Counted from the stretch's first letter, positions 8,853-19,025 are shown. The stretch: DNA of 64,000 bases from Phycisphaerae bacterium (GCA_029260075.1 JAJDDY010000087.1:186001-250000), one strand, 5' to 3'. Numbers and translations are program-made. The notes: generated by a model from the letters alone, not told the origin.

Positions 8853-9668
8853 ATGGGCAAACCGAAACGATCCGCTGTGCAGCGATACCACGACCGCGTA
8901 GCCCCGCGCTACGACCACAGTTACGACGACGTCTTCTGGCAATGGCACGACGCACTGACCTGGGACTACCTCAAACCGCACCTGCCCGCTCAGCATGGTG
9001 CGGCTGTGGTCGACCTTGGCTGTGGAACCGGAAAGTGGGCGGCCAAGATGCTCAAGTCGGGCTACGCCGTAACCTGTATGGACATATCGCAGCGCATGCT
9101 CGACCAGGCTCGAAGCAAACTCGACCGTCAGGGCGACGACGTTCGTGCGGACTACGTTCAAGCTGACTTGATGGACATGTCCATGATCGACGACGGGGCG
9201 TTTGAACTGGCTACGGCGCTTGGCGATCCGCTCGCGTGTACGACATCACCGCTACGTGCTCTGAAGGAAATCCGGCGTATTCTGCAGACCGACAGCGTGC
9301 TCGTGGCCACGTTCGACAACCGCCTGGCCGCCATCGACTATTTCCTGGAACAAGGTGACGCGGCGCAACTTGACCGCTTCCTCCGCGACGGTCGTACAAA
9401 CTGGCTGACCAAGCTCACCGAGGAACAGTTTCCGCTGATAACGCACACGCCACAGAACGTTCGTCAGCTTGTCGAACAAGCAGGGTTCGAAGTAATTGAT
9501 CTCGTCGGTAAGACGGTGCTGCCGATGCGCAAGCACCGCCATTTACTGAGTGAGGCGAAAGCGCGCCGCGATTGGTCGCGCCTCGAAAAGAAACTCTGCC
9601 GTACGGCCGACGCCATGGGCCGCGCGTCGCATATCCAAGTCGCGGCCCGTGCCGTGGACATTGCGTAG
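8853..9668 (+). CDS. SAM-dependent class I methyltransferase
   Basis: 271 residues from ATG 8853 (MGKPKRSAVQ); upstream in-frame codons lie in the divergent intergenic region. The N-terminal RYHDRVAPRYDHSYDD resembles the leader of UbiE/Coq5-type and related methyltransferases. Motif I is VVDLGCGTGKWAAKML, motif II TCMDISQRMLDQAR, and the acidic adenine-binding position is YVQADLMDM. The C-terminal half is longer than the minimal Rossmann fold and may bind the acceptor. Nothing in the sequence fixes a small-molecule substrate. It is divergent from the hydrolase operon and shares the 263-base spacer 8590-8852 with it. Confidence 0.88.
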   Translation: MGKPKRSAVQRYHDRVAPRYDHSYDDVFWQWHDALTWDYLKPHLPAQHGAAVVDLGCGTGKWAAKMLKSGYAVTCMDISQRMLDQARSKLDRQGDDVRADYVQADLMDMSMIDDGAFELATALGDPLACTTSPLRALKEIRRILQTDSVLVATFDNRLAAIDYFLEQGDAAQLDRFLRDGRTNWLTKLTEEQFPLITHTPQNVRQLVEQAGFEVIDLVGKTVLPMRKHRHLLSEAKARRDWSRLEKKLCRTADAMGRASHIQVAARAVDIA

Positions 9669-9856
9669 CCGTAAAGACTGTCACAATTAGGTATCGTACT
9701 GGCGCCATGTCCACGTTCTTGCGGTCCGAAACCCACACCGCCCTTACTATAGGAATAGACCCTCAAGGTGCTTTGGTCGATCTCCGAAAAACCGGTAGGG
9801 CCAGTGCAACGCGGCCATACCGACGGCCGGTGTTACTTTACAGTTACTGGCATGGA

Positions 9857-9885
9857 TTGACCTGTCCATGCGACCCAACTAGACT
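9857..9885 (+). promoter_or_regulatory. Possible sigma-70 promoter of the metal-efflux operon
   Basis: TTGACC at 9857-9862, a 17-base spacer and TAGACT at 9880-9885. Transcription would begin about two bases before the ATG at 9894, giving an almost leaderless transcript. I found no MerR-like long spacer and no dyad that I can name. Confidence 0.4.
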
Positions 9886-9893
9886 CGTCTACG

Positions 9894-10268
9894 ATGGCCA
9901 GAGTACTAACAACTTTTGCGGCATTGGTGTCATTTCTCGTCGTTCCGGGCTTGTGCGTGGGCGGCGTGATTTCGCACGCTTGTGACTGCACTTCCGAACC
10001 TACCCCCTCATGCCATGCTGACTGCGACCATAAGGCCGGTTGCGGTCACGAGGGCGAATGCCCCGACGATCCATGCAGCGTGCGCGTCGTCCGGCCGGAT
10101 CGCCAAACTGACGACATCGACAGCGTTGCCCATACTGCGGTCTCGACGCCGATCATTTTCACCGCTGCAACCCCACCGACGCTAATGGCGGACCGCACTG
10201 GCGAGCAGCTGTGGCCCGGCGGTACGATGTTGCCGCTTCTGCCCAGTGACCTTCCCCTCCTGATCTGA
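9894..10268 (+). CDS. Small Cys/His-rich secreted protein at head of czc operon
   Basis: 124 residues. An N-terminal hydrophobic segment (VLTTFAALVSFLVVPGLCVG) looks like a signal peptide or anchor. Residues of about 28-63 are packed with Cys, His and acids (HACDCTSEPTPSCHADCD, KAGCGHEGECPDDPC), consistent with periplasmic metal binding. The rest is low-complexity and Pro-rich. It lies 137 bases before czcC in the same direction, so a metal-buffering or sensing role for the efflux pump is likely. That role is inferred from position and composition; I recognise no named family. Confidence 0.65.
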   Translation: MARVLTTFAALVSFLVVPGLCVGGVISHACDCTSEPTPSCHADCDHKAGCGHEGECPDDPCSVRVVRPDRQTDDIDSVAHTAVSTPIIFTAATPPTLMADRTGEQLWPGGTMLPLLPSDLPLLI

Positions 10269-10405
10269 CCCCCTTCTTAGATTCTCCGTATACTGCTTCG
10301 GGGTGCGTTTGCGCGCTCCGGTCGACAATCTCGGTATGCGCCATTCGCGCAAATGTCTGAGCGTTGCGGCGCCTTGTACTCCGTCCAACAAATTGAGGAG
10401 CTTTC

Positions 10406-11839
10406 TTGATGATTGTGCAATCGCATAAGTCCACGTGGTTGTTCGCGTCGCTGGCGATGATCGGCGGCTGCGCCACTGTCAACCCGCAGCACGACTATGA
10501 GCGAGTCGGCCGGCGGGTGATCGAAGCCACAGGGCAGGAGCAGGTCTATCGGCCTGAGGACGACAAGCTTGTCGCTGAGCTTGTTGTGAAGCTGGTCGCA
10601 GATGGCATCAGCGCCGACGAAGCGGTTCAGATTTCGTTGCTGAACAATCCATCGCTTCACGGCGCGTTCATGGACGTCGGTATCGCACGCGCCGATGTCG
10701 TTCAGGCTGGATTGTTTTCCAACCCATTCCTTGGCATTTCGGCAAGACTTCCCGATGGGGGCGGATTGGCCAATATCGAGGGGAGCATCGCCCAGAACAT
10801 CGCCGAGTTGTGGCAAATTCCGATTCGCAAGCGTGCGGCCGAGCGGTCACTTGATGTGATCATCCTCGACCTCGCCCGAATGGCCGCCGGCATCGCAGCT
10901 GACGCGAAAACAGCATACTACGTGGGTGTCGGCGCGGATGAACGGAGACGGATAGCGGAAGAGAACTTCGACATTGCGGAGAACCTCCTGGAGCTTGCGT
11001 TGGCACGCCAAAAGGCCGGGGCTGCCAGCGAGCTGGACGTGAACCTGTCGCGCGGTATTGCGCTGAATGCGGAGATTGAGGTCGAACGCGCCCGACTCTT
11101 CGCCGCCAACGCCCGTCGCGCACTGGCGGCCATACTTGGCCTCACCGGCGACGCAGACCTGCTGGTCTTCTCTGACGCGCTGCCGACCGAATCGCTGGCC
11201 ACACCGGACGCCGAATCGCTTGTTCAGCTTGCCAAGGTTTGGCGCCTTGATATTCGATTGGCGGAAGAAGCCGTAGCGGCTGCGGAGGCGCGGTTGACAC
11301 TTGAGCGTGCTCGCGTGTTCCCGGTGGTCGACACCGGCGTCGCTTTCGAACGCGGCGAACGGCGTGCCGGGAGTGGACAGGATCTAATCGTCGGTCCGAG
11401 CCTCGGTATTGAACTGCCGATCTTCGACCAGAATCAAGCACAGATTGCCAAGGCGGAGTATGTGCTTCAGAAAGCCCTGAAGGCGCTCGATGCGATTGAT
11501 CGCGCCGTTACGCAGGAAGTCCGCAGCGCCGTCGATCGCGCGGCAACCGCATGGCAACTGATGCACATGTACCACGACCGATCGATTCCGCTCGCGCAAG
11601 GCAATCTCGACTTGTCTCGCGAGGCGTATCGGGCCGGCCGGGCGTCGTTTCTGTCCGTGCTCGAAGCCCAACGCTTCTTTCTCGAAGCCCGTCGTGGGTA
11701 CGTCGAGGCGTCGCAGTCTGCAGCCACGACGATACCCGAGCTTGAACGCACCATAGGCCTGCCGTTCAACCGGTTTCTGGACGAGGTAGAGACACCAACG
11801 CAAGCTGCGCGGGACACTGCCGAAGAAAACGGGCCTTAG
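10406..11839 (+). CDS. czcC: CzcC-like outer-membrane efflux lipoprotein (TolC family)
   Basis: 477 residues with a good ribosome site (GAGGAG eight bases before ATG 10406). The head contains a lipobox-like IGGCATV. Two TolC-type repeats of long amphipathic helices follow: ISLLNNPSLHGAFMDVGIAR, then YVLQKALKALDAIDRAVTQE and VRSAVDRAATAWQLMHMYHD, with SREAYRAGRASFLSVLEAQR. The protein forms the trimeric outer-membrane tunnel of a metal RND pump. It is the first structural gene of the pump and is followed by the adaptor and the RND protein on the same strand. Confidence 0.88.
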   Translation: MMIVQSHKSTWLFASLAMIGGCATVNPQHDYERVGRRVIEATGQEQVYRPEDDKLVAELVVKLVADGISADEAVQISLLNNPSLHGAFMDVGIARADVVQAGLFSNPFLGISARLPDGGGLANIEGSIAQNIAELWQIPIRKRAAERSLDVIILDLARMAAGIAADAKTAYYVGVGADERRRIAEENFDIAENLLELALARQKAGAASELDVNLSRGIALNAEIEVERARLFAANARRALAAILGLTGDADLLVFSDALPTESLATPDAESLVQLAKVWRLDIRLAEEAVAAAEARLTLERARVFPVVDTGVAFERGERRAGSGQDLIVGPSLGIELPIFDQNQAQIAKAEYVLQKALKALDAIDRAVTQEVRSAVDRAATAWQLMHMYHDRSIPLAQGNLDLSREAYRAGRASFLSVLEAQRFFLEARRGYVEASQSAATTIPELERTIGLPFNRFLDEVETPTQAARDTAEENGP

Positions 11840-11985
11840 TTAGCGACCTGTCGCAAGAATCTGGGGGACCGACTTGCCTGTCGGTCAATCGCCACTGGTG
11901 GCCCACTTCTGATCGAATGGAAGACCAGCTTCACACAATGATCATGTCATTCAAGAACATGACTTTGACGACGAAGGAAATGCTG

Positions 11986-13461
11986 ATGAGTAGAAAAACG
12001 ATTGTGGCCACGATGATCGCAATATTCGCCGCCCTCGGGACTGGAAATGTGTGGTTTCGTTCTGCGCGAGACGGCTATGCAATGGCCCAACATGAGGACC
12101 ACGAAGGTCATGAAGAAGGCGTTGTGCATCTCAACGAGACGCAGCGTGCGGGGTTGAAACTCACACATGTGGAAGTCAAGCGCGGATCGCTGACCACCCT
12201 CGTCGAGCTGCCAGGCGAAGTCGCGTGGAACGCCGATCGACTTGTCCATGTGACACCGCGCGTCAGCGGAATCGTATCGTCCGTGACCAAGACGCTCGGT
12301 GACCGCGTCGACGTTCGCGATCTGTTGTGCGTCTTGGACTCGCGCGAAATGGGCGACGCCAAAATGGAGTACCTTTCGGACCTGAGCCGCTTCGAGGTGG
12401 CCAGTGCAGATTTTTCACGTGCCGAGATCGTCTACACGAACACCAAGAAACTCCTAGTGATCCTTGAATCAGAACCCACACCAGAGGAAGCACTGGCGCT
12501 GGCGCACGATCTTCCTGTGGGTGACAACAAGAACAAACTGCTCACGTCGTTCACAAGAATGAAAGTGAACCTCCGCAATTACAAGCGCAACAAGGAGCTC
12601 CTGGCCAGCAAAATCGCTAGCGAAGCAGAATACCTTGAAACGCAGGGCAATTACGAAGTTTCACGCGCCGACTACCTGTCCACGCAAGAGGAGATTTCGT
12701 TCGATCTGGAGCTTCGATTCCTTCGTGCCAAGAAAGACCATCACCTTGCAGAAGTGGAAATGCACAACGCCGAGCGGGCACTGCGTATTCTTGGGCTTAC
12801 CAAAGAAGAAACGGCGATCATCGCACAGCATGGCGACAAGATGGATTCGGACATTGCACGAGCCGCGCTCACAAGCCCGATATCCGGCGTCATTGTGGAT
12901 CGCCACCTGACGCGCGGCGAACTGGTCAACACGGACACCCGGCTGTACACCATCGCCGATCTTTCCGACGTCTGGGTCATGGGACGCGCCTACGAACGGG
13001 ACATTCGCTTTCTCAAGAAGGGACAAAAGACAACAGTCCGCCTCGAGGCATTTCCCGGCACGTACTTCGAAGGCGAGGTCGACTATGTAGCCAGCCGGCT
13101 TGATACGGATACGCGAACGGTGGAAATCCGAGTTGTCCTACCCAACCCGGAACGAAAGATTCGCGCTGGCATGTTCGCGACCGTCGCTATTCACGTCGAA
13201 GACGGCAACGATACAGCAGAACAAATGGGTGTGCTCGTTCCTGTCGGCGCCCTGCAACGCACTAGCGACGGATTCGTCGTGTTTCAGGCGACCGGACCGG
13301 GCGAATACAAGCTCATTCCGGTTCAGGTGCTGCGCAAATCCCGGGAGTACGCCGAAGTAACAGGTGAGATTGCCATGGGCGACCGGGTGGCGGTAGGTGA
13401 CACGTTCGTGCTCAAGTCCGAAGTGGGCAAAGAAGAAATGGGTGGCGGACACTCGCACTAA
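11986..13461 (+). CDS. czcB: CzcB-like periplasmic adaptor (membrane-fusion protein)
   Basis: About 491 residues. I choose ATG 11986 (MSRKTIV) because AAGGA lies seven bases upstream; the frame is open back to 11917. A signal-anchor is followed by the acidic His-rich stretch HEDHEGHEEG and a C-terminal GGGHSH, both likely metal ligands. The lipoyl-type barrel is split by a long alpha hairpin (about 120-290), and the beta-barrel includes LYTIADLSDVWVMGRAYERD, a signature of metal-efflux adaptors. It links CzcA to CzcC across the periplasm and may hand metal to the pump. It ends 10 bases before czcA. Confidence 0.9.
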   Translation: MSRKTIVATMIAIFAALGTGNVWFRSARDGYAMAQHEDHEGHEEGVVHLNETQRAGLKLTHVEVKRGSLTTLVELPGEVAWNADRLVHVTPRVSGIVSSVTKTLGDRVDVRDLLCVLDSREMGDAKMEYLSDLSRFEVASADFSRAEIVYTNTKKLLVILESEPTPEEALALAHDLPVGDNKNKLLTSFTRMKVNLRNYKRNKELLASKIASEAEYLETQGNYEVSRADYLSTQEEISFDLELRFLRAKKDHHLAEVEMHNAERALRILGLTKEETAIIAQHGDKMDSDIARAALTSPISGVIVDRHLTRGELVNTDTRLYTIADLSDVWVMGRAYERDIRFLKKGQKTTVRLEAFPGTYFEGEVDYVASRLDTDTRTVEIRVVLPNPERKIRAGMFATVAIHVEDGNDTAEQMGVLVPVGALQRTSDGFVVFQATGPGEYKLIPVQVLRKSREYAEVTGEIAMGDRVAVGDTFVLKSEVGKEEMGGGHSH

Positions 13462-13471
13462 CGGAGCAATC

Positions 13472-16400
13472 ATGTCAAAGATTATTGACTTCTCATTAAA
13501 TAATCGTTTCCTGGTCCTCGTTTTGTGGTTCATGGTCGTACTCGTCGGCTTGGATTCGGTGACCAAACTCCCCATGGACGCTGTACCGGACGTGACCAAC
13601 GTTCAGGTGCAAATCTTAGCCAACTCTCCAGGACTTCCGCCGGAAGAGGTCGAGCGTTTTATTACGTTCCCGGTCGAAACTTCGATGAGTGGTCTGCCAG
13701 CCATCGAAGAAGTACGCTCCGTGTCGAAGTTCGGCCTGTCCGTTGTCACAGTCGTATTCGAAGAGGGCACCGACATTTACTGGGCGCGCCAGCTTGTGGG
13801 CGAGCGGCTTGTTGAAGCCCGCGCGAGCATTCCCGAGGGTTACGGTGAGCCCAGTATGGGACCTATATCAACGGGTCTCGGAGAAATCTACCAGTTCGAA
13901 GTGCGCGGCGATAACCACACGCCAATGGAGCTTCGCACCATTCTCGACTGGTACGTCAACTACCAACTTCGTAGCGTCCCCGGTGTGGTCGAGATCAACG
14001 CATTCGGTGGTGAGTTGAAGACGTATCAGGTCACGCTCGACCCGGACCGACTGGCTGCGCTCGATATACCGGTGGGCGATGTGCTCGAAGCGTTGCGCGG
14101 AAACAACAGGAACGTCGGCGGCGGATACATTGAACACCACGGCGAGCAGTACCTGATTCGCGGCGAGGGGTTAATCGAAACACTGTCGGACTTGGGTAAC
14201 GTAATCGTCAAGCACGACCCCGACGCCGGAACACCCATCTTCGTGAAAGATATTGGGGACGTCGAATTCGCCCCGATGATTCGTCAGGGCGCCGTAACGC
14301 GCGACGGAAGAGGCGAGGCGGTCGTGGGTATCGTCATGATGCTCATGGGCGAGAACTCTCGTGTCGTGTCTCGGGCAGTGGATAAGAAAATCGAAGAGCT
14401 AAAGGAGTTTCTTCCTGAAGGCGTCACGATCGATACGTTCTACAACCGAACGGAACTCGTGGACCGAACCATCAAGACCGTCGCTTGGAACTTGGCTGAA
14501 GGCGGGTTTCTCGTCGTCGTCGTCCTTCTACTCTTGCTTGGCAACCTGCGCGGCGGACTGATTGTGGCCTCATCCATTCCGCTTTCCATGATGGTCGCGT
14601 TCATCGCCATGCGAATCACCGGGCTCAGCGGTAACCTCATGAGCTTGGGGGCGATTGACTTCGGGATCATTGTTGACGGCTCGGTTGTGATGATCGAAAA
14701 CGTCGTACGCTTTCTTCGGGGTCGTCAAAAGGGTTCCGGGTCTCATATGGAAGCCGTTCGCAATGCGTGTCGCGAAGTCGCTCGACCGGTGGCGTTCGGG
14801 GTGATGACGATCACGATTGTGTACCTTCCCATTATGGCACTGCGTGGAATTGAAGGGAAGATGTTCCGCCCGATGGCCCTGACCGTCGTCTTTGCCTTGA
14901 TGGGCTCAATGATCTGCGCCCTAACGCTCATGCCGGTCTTGGCGTCGCTGTTTCTCAAGAACGTTTCCGAGAAGGAGCCTATTCTATATCGCCTCGCCAA
15001 ACGCCTTTACTACCCGCTATTGGAAAAAATCATGGGGTACCGGGCGCGGGTGTTCGGCGGTGCGGTGGCTGTGTTTGCAGCCAGCTTGTGTTTCGTGCCG
15101 TTCATGGGGGCAGAGTTCATGCCCCGCCTCGATGAAGGGGCGATCGCATTGCAAATCTGGCGACTGCCAAGCGTCTCACTGGAAAAGTCGAACGAGATCA
15201 GCATTCATGCGGAGCGTGTACTCAGGGAAGAGTTCCCGGAAATTGATACGATCGTTTCTCGTACCGGGCGTGCAGAAATCGCCACGGATCCGATGGGCGT
15301 GGAGATCAGCGACACGTACCTAATTCTCAAAGACAGATCGACTTGGCGTTATGACACGAAAGAGAAATTGATCGAAGCCATCGACGCCACCCTGAAGGCC
15401 AAGGTGCCGGCGGCCATATTCAGTTACTCGCAACCCATCGAATTGCGCGTCGCGGAACTCATCTCCGGCGTTCGAAGCGATATCGGTATCAAGATTTACG
15501 GCGACGACCTGGAACTGATGAAGAAAAAGGCGGACGACGTTGTGCGGCTCATCAGAGGGGTAGAAGGGGCTGCGGATGTCAAAGCGGAACAGGTGATCGG
15601 TCTACCGACGATGCGCGTTCGAATCGATCGTGACGCCATCGCGCGGTACGGGATTAACGCTGAAGACGTTCTCGAAGTTATCGAATCGATCGGCGGCAAC
15701 CAAGTGGGCACCGTCTTGGAGGGTCAAAAGCGGTTCGCCCTCCAAGTGCGGTTTGGCGATAGCGTTCGCGCCGACCTCGACCGGATCGGCGACCTCAAGA
15801 TCGCCGGCCCGCCGCAAGGTGATGGCTCTCCCCGATTGATCCCACTCTCACAACTCGCGTCCATTGAAATCGAAGAAGGTCCGGCACAGATTAGCCGCGA
15901 AAACATCAGTCGGCGGATCACCGTAGAAGCCAACGTCCGCGGGCGCGACCTCGCCAGCTTCGTCGCAGAAGCACAAGGTGTCTTGCGTAGCGAACTCGAT
16001 CTACCGTCCGGTTGGTATATCGATTGGGGCGGACAGTTCGAAAACCTTCAAGAAGCATCGAAACGATTGGCTGTCCTGGTTCCGATAGCGCTGCTCTTGA
16101 TTTTCGTACTACTCTATACAATGTTCGGCACGTCGCGACTCGCATTGTTGATCTACTTGAACGTACCGTTAGCGATCAGCGGCGGTATCGTCGCACTTGT
16201 AGTACGTGGCTATCCATTCTCCATCTCAGCCGGTGTCGGGTTCATCGCCCTGAGCGGGATCGCCGTGCTCAACGGTGTTGTGCTGGTCTCGTATATACAG
16301 GAAAAACGTAAGACCGGCATGTCGCCGGAAGAAGCCGCCCAACACAGCGCCCGCGTTCGTCTTCGCGCTGTCTTAATGACGGTGGTGACCGACGCCTTCG

Positions 16401-16564
16401 GGTTCCTTCCGATGGCCGTGTCGAGCAGCGCCGGCGCCGAAGTGCAGCGCCCGCTCGCTACTGTGGTCATTGGCGGATTGGTAACTTCAACCTTCCTAAC
16501 GCTGTTCGTCCTTCCAACGGTCTACCGTTGGTTTGACCACGGCGAAGAGAAAGTGGAAGTGTAA
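13472..16564 (+). CDS. czcA: CzcA-like heavy-metal RND efflux transporter
   Basis: 1030 residues from ATG 13472 with GGAG nine bases upperstream of the usual spacing window. Twelve membrane segments and two large periplasmic loops are present, as usual for the family. The TM4 motif is GAIDFGIIVDGSVVMIENVV: the DFG...VDG pattern is that of CzcA-type pumps for divalent cations such as Co, Zn, Cd or Ni. CusA-type Cu/Ag pumps carry AIG...VDA there. It uses the proton gradient to expel metal from the periplasm through CzcB and CzcC. No czcD, two-component pair or MerR/ArsR regulator is nearby. Confidence 0.93.
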   Translation: MSKIIDFSLNNRFLVLVLWFMVVLVGLDSVTKLPMDAVPDVTNVQVQILANSPGLPPEEVERFITFPVETSMSGLPAIEEVRSVSKFGLSVVTVVFEEGTDIYWARQLVGERLVEARASIPEGYGEPSMGPISTGLGEIYQFEVRGDNHTPMELRTILDWYVNYQLRSVPGVVEINAFGGELKTYQVTLDPDRLAALDIPVGDVLEALRGNNRNVGGGYIEHHGEQYLIRGEGLIETLSDLGNVIVKHDPDAGTPIFVKDIGDVEFAPMIRQGAVTRDGRGEAVVGIVMMLMGENSRVVSRAVDKKIEELKEFLPEGVTIDTFYNRTELVDRTIKTVAWNLAEGGFLVVVVLLLLLGNLRGGLIVASSIPLSMMVAFIAMRITGLSGNLMSLGAIDFGIIVDGSVVMIENVVRFLRGRQKGSGSHMEAVRNACREVARPVAFGVMTITIVYLPIMALRGIEGKMFRPMALTVVFALMGSMICALTLMPVLASLFLKNVSEKEPILYRLAKRLYYPLLEKIMGYRARVFGGAVAVFAASLCFVPFMGAEFMPRLDEGAIALQIWRLPSVSLEKSNEISIHAERVLREEFPEIDTIVSRTGRAEIATDPMGVEISDTYLILKDRSTWRYDTKEKLIEAIDATLKAKVPAAIFSYSQPIELRVAELISGVRSDIGIKIYGDDLELMKKKADDVVRLIRGVEGAADVKAEQVIGLPTMRVRIDRDAIARYGINAEDVLEVIESIGGNQVGTVLEGQKRFALQVRFGDSVRADLDRIGDLKIAGPPQGDGSPRLIPLSQLASIEIEEGPAQISRENISRRITVEANVRGRDLASFVAEAQGVLRSELDLPSGWYIDWGGQFENLQEASKRLAVLVPIALLLIFVLLYTMFGTSRLALLIYLNVPLAISGGIVALVVRGYPFSISAGVGFIALSGIAVLNGVVLVSYIQEKRKTGMSPEEAAQHSARVRLRAVLMTVVTDAFGFLPMAVSSSAGAEVQRPLATVVIGGLVTSTFLTLFVLPTVYRWFDHGEEKVEV

Positions 16565-16579
16565 CGCAGAGCTCAGTCA

Positions 16580-16728
16580 GACATCGAATGACGGGTCTAC
16601 CGAACCGTGCCCGTACTGAGCCGCACCAGCAAGGAAGTGGACGCTCAAACGCCGGTCGCGACAGCTTGAAGACGCTCCCTCACGGTCGCGGCTCGGTTCG
16701 GACGTACCCCGTCAATGGAGCGCTGTCA
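16580..16728 (+). repeat. Interspersed repeat family B, copy 3
   Basis: Shares with the 19.7 kb copy the internal block GACAGCTTGAAGACGCTCCC and the CTCACGGTCGCGGCTCGG half-palindrome. It fills the gap between two convergent genes (czcA and the sulfatase), so its palindromic core may act as a two-way terminator. Confidence 0.65.
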
Positions 16729-18621
16729 GCGTTGCTTGCGGAACTTCTTGAGCCCATGCATGACTTCGATAATCTGTGCCTGGTGTTGCTCGTAGAATTG
16801 CGTCCGGTCGGCCACGGGCACGTCGTCCGCCGTGGTCACCGATTGACGAAAGGCGGCGAATCCTGACGTCGGAAACACAGCCTTAAAGTTCTCGTCGGCG
16901 TAGGCTACATGGTTCCAATCGCTGAGCACGGTATACGATCGTTGCTCGACACCGAACAGATCGTGCCCTTGAGAGTAATCCTCGGGCGCATTCAACACGC
17001 CCAAGAGGGGCATAATCGTCGCCGGAAGATCGAGATGGCTCGTGATCGTGGTGACGACACGGGCGGATTTACCCGGAACCCAAAGCACGAGCGGGACGTG
17101 TGTTTGCTCTTCGTTCAGCTCGGAGTTGTGGCCCCAACGTCCCTTCTCCATGAACTCTTCGCCATGATCGCCCGTGACCAGCAACACCGTTGAGTCCATC
17201 AGGTTGTGCGATTCCAAGTACTCAAGGATTCGGCCAATCTGCTGATCTACATGGTGGGCGGAATTGATGTAGCGATTCTTCATAAGATCGATGTCGCGCT
17301 CGATGTTCATGGTCACGTAGTTCAGATCGGTGGCGTATGGTCGACGTATGACGGACGTCTCGGGGAACCAATATTTGGCGTGCGTGGATTCGAAGAACAT
17401 ATACGTCATGAACGGCCTGGACACGTCACGCCCTTCAATAAAGTCGAGCATGCTGGTGATGTGCATGTGATCCTGCCGCCACGGCATTTTCTCGGTGACT
17501 TCGTGCAGCCGCTCGGCTTCGATTCGTGCAAATACAGTCTTTTCAAACTCAGGGTACGTGAACCTCGAACTCGTGAACATCTGCATTTCGAAGTTCAACT
17601 CCTTCAACGTATCGATCAATACAGGACCGCGGTTCTCGGCGAGGAACGAGAACCAGTACGGACCGTACAGTCCGTAGAACATCGAAAACACGCCCATGCG
17701 TGTCCCGTTGCCGCCGCTGTAGTGTCTCTCAAAACGGGCGGCGCGCTCGGACAAAGCCCAAAGATTCGGCATGATGTCCGGCTGAAGCATGTCGGCGCGA
17801 AGAGACTCCACCGCAAGCCAAATGATATTCGGCGGCTCAACTGACGTGTCGAGCTGGATTTCTTGGTGCGGGTAGTGCAGCCCCGTGGTCGCATTGTCGA
17901 AGTGGAAGGACGTTTCGCGCGTTCGCTTGTACCCGAGCGACTGGGCAAGGTGACCGAAGGTCGTCGGCACGAAACCGGGGAACGCCTCAGCCGCCATCAG
18001 CACGGGACCGTACGAGCGAAAATGCGCCACACCGTACGCTACCTGCTGTGTGATGCTGAGGGTCACGGCTGCGACGAGTCCGGCAATTAGCGTACGCCGC
18101 GTCGTGAACTTCGCCAGCGGTCTTTGAACACGACCCACCCGCATCACCAAGAACAGGAGCACGCTTTGAATCAAAACGAACAGCACGCCAACAAGCATGG
18201 CGGCGATCGTCGTCGAATCTCCACCGCCCATCGACTCGACACCGCCCTTGGTGAGAACGAGGTTCCACACGAAACCGTTGAGGTGAAAACCGAAGATACC
18301 GAACACGGTTTTGTCGGCGAAAATGATGTATTGAACCAACGCCGCGCTGAGGATGGCTACGGCGTAAACAACGCGACGACGCTTCGCCGAGCTCGGTCGA
18401 CCATGGTGGGAAAACCACTGCAAGCGATCCCAATGATCGGCGCAGCGCGTGAATATGATTACGGGAAGCAGGTACACAGAGGTGTACGTAACAAACACAG
18501 CCGCAGCAAAAAGCGAAGTCCAAACACCGTCGGACGTAATCTGTAAAACGTACGTGGAGGTGTTAAGCAGCAGCGCAACGTACGTGAGTAGGAAGTAGCC
18601 CCAAAGCTCTTGTGGTCGCAT
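16726..18621 (-). CDS. YejM/PbgA-like inner-membrane sulfatase-fold protein
   Basis: 631 residues from ATG 18621 (MRPQELWGYF). Five or so N-terminal membrane segments (about 1-210) precede a periplasmic alkaline-phosphatase/sulfatase domain. That domain opens with NIIWLAVESLRADML and HYSGGNGTRMGVFSMFYGLY, which closely follows the YejM (DUF3413) family, and carries VLLVTGDHGEEFMEKGRWGH for metal binding. In enterobacteria YejM/PbgA is a lipid-A-sensing regulator and is not an active sulfatase. Other relatives transfer glycerol phosphate or phosphoethanolamine. Where sulfatases have the formylglycine Cys/Ser, this protein has the GGNGTR segment, and its activity is uncertain. Confidence 0.8.
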   Translation of the reverse strand: MRPQELWGYFLLTYVALLLNTSTYVLQITSDGVWTSLFAAAVFVTYTSVYLLPVIIFTRCADHWDRLQWFSHHGRPSSAKRRRVVYAVAILSAALVQYIIFADKTVFGIFGFHLNGFVWNLVLTKGGVESMGGGDSTTIAAMLVGVLFVLIQSVLLFLVMRVGRVQRPLAKFTTRRTLIAGLVAAVTLSITQQVAYGVAHFRSYGPVLMAAEAFPGFVPTTFGHLAQSLGYKRTRETSFHFDNATTGLHYPHQEIQLDTSVEPPNIIWLAVESLRADMLQPDIMPNLWALSERAARFERHYSGGNGTRMGVFSMFYGLYGPYWFSFLAENRGPVLIDTLKELNFEMQMFTSSRFTYPEFEKTVFARIEAERLHEVTEKMPWRQDHMHITSMLDFIEGRDVSRPFMTYMFFESTHAKYWFPETSVIRRPYATDLNYVTMNIERDIDLMKNRYINSAHHVDQQIGRILEYLESHNLMDSTVLLVTGDHGEEFMEKGRWGHNSELNEEQTHVPLVLWVPGKSARVVTTITSHLDLPATIMPLLGVLNAPEDYSQGHDLFGVEQRSYTVLSDWNHVAYADENFKAVFPTSGFAAFRQSVTTADDVPVADRTQFYEQHQAQIIEVMHGLKKFRKQR

Positions 18622-18880
18622 GAGTATCCGGTCCTCTGATGTCCTTGTTGTCGAAGACGGCCGGGCGCACGCCCCGCCGAATTGCCGCCCAGTGGGGGAT
18701 GATAGCCGAACGAAACAAGACGCGAAACCGTATGACCCTTGCCAGCAGCCTGGCGCTGCGCCCGTGGGCACGGCAGGGCATGGACTATAGCATTTTCAGT
18801 CCAAATGTAGCGGCGAACTACGATGACTTCCCGGGTGAGAACCGCGATCGAACGCAACAAATTGGATAGAGCTTGCTCCG

Positions 18881-19025
18881 CCAGTCTGTTGAACAAGGCT
18901 GGTATTCACTCGCGTCGCCGCGAATCCGCCGGTGACAATGGGGCTTGTCCCCGTCAAGAGGCGGAAATCGCTTATGCATCACCGGCTGGAAGCCGGTGCC
19001 ACACATGTTTAACAGGCTGCTCTAG
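18881..19025 (+). repeat. MITE-like repeat family A, full copy 1
   Basis: About 145 bp with imperfect terminal inverted repeats (left AGTCTGTTGAACAAG, right GTTTAACAGGCTGCT). Inside lies the palindrome ACCGGCT-GGA-AGCCGGT. It carries no coding capacity and lies in the 558-bp gap 18622-19179, which otherwise shows no gene. Confidence 0.75.

Noticed and set aside
13472-16564. CusA (copper/silver) assignment of the RND pump
   Set aside because: The TM4 motif is DFG...VDG, typical of CzcA-type divalent cation pumps, not the CusA pattern.
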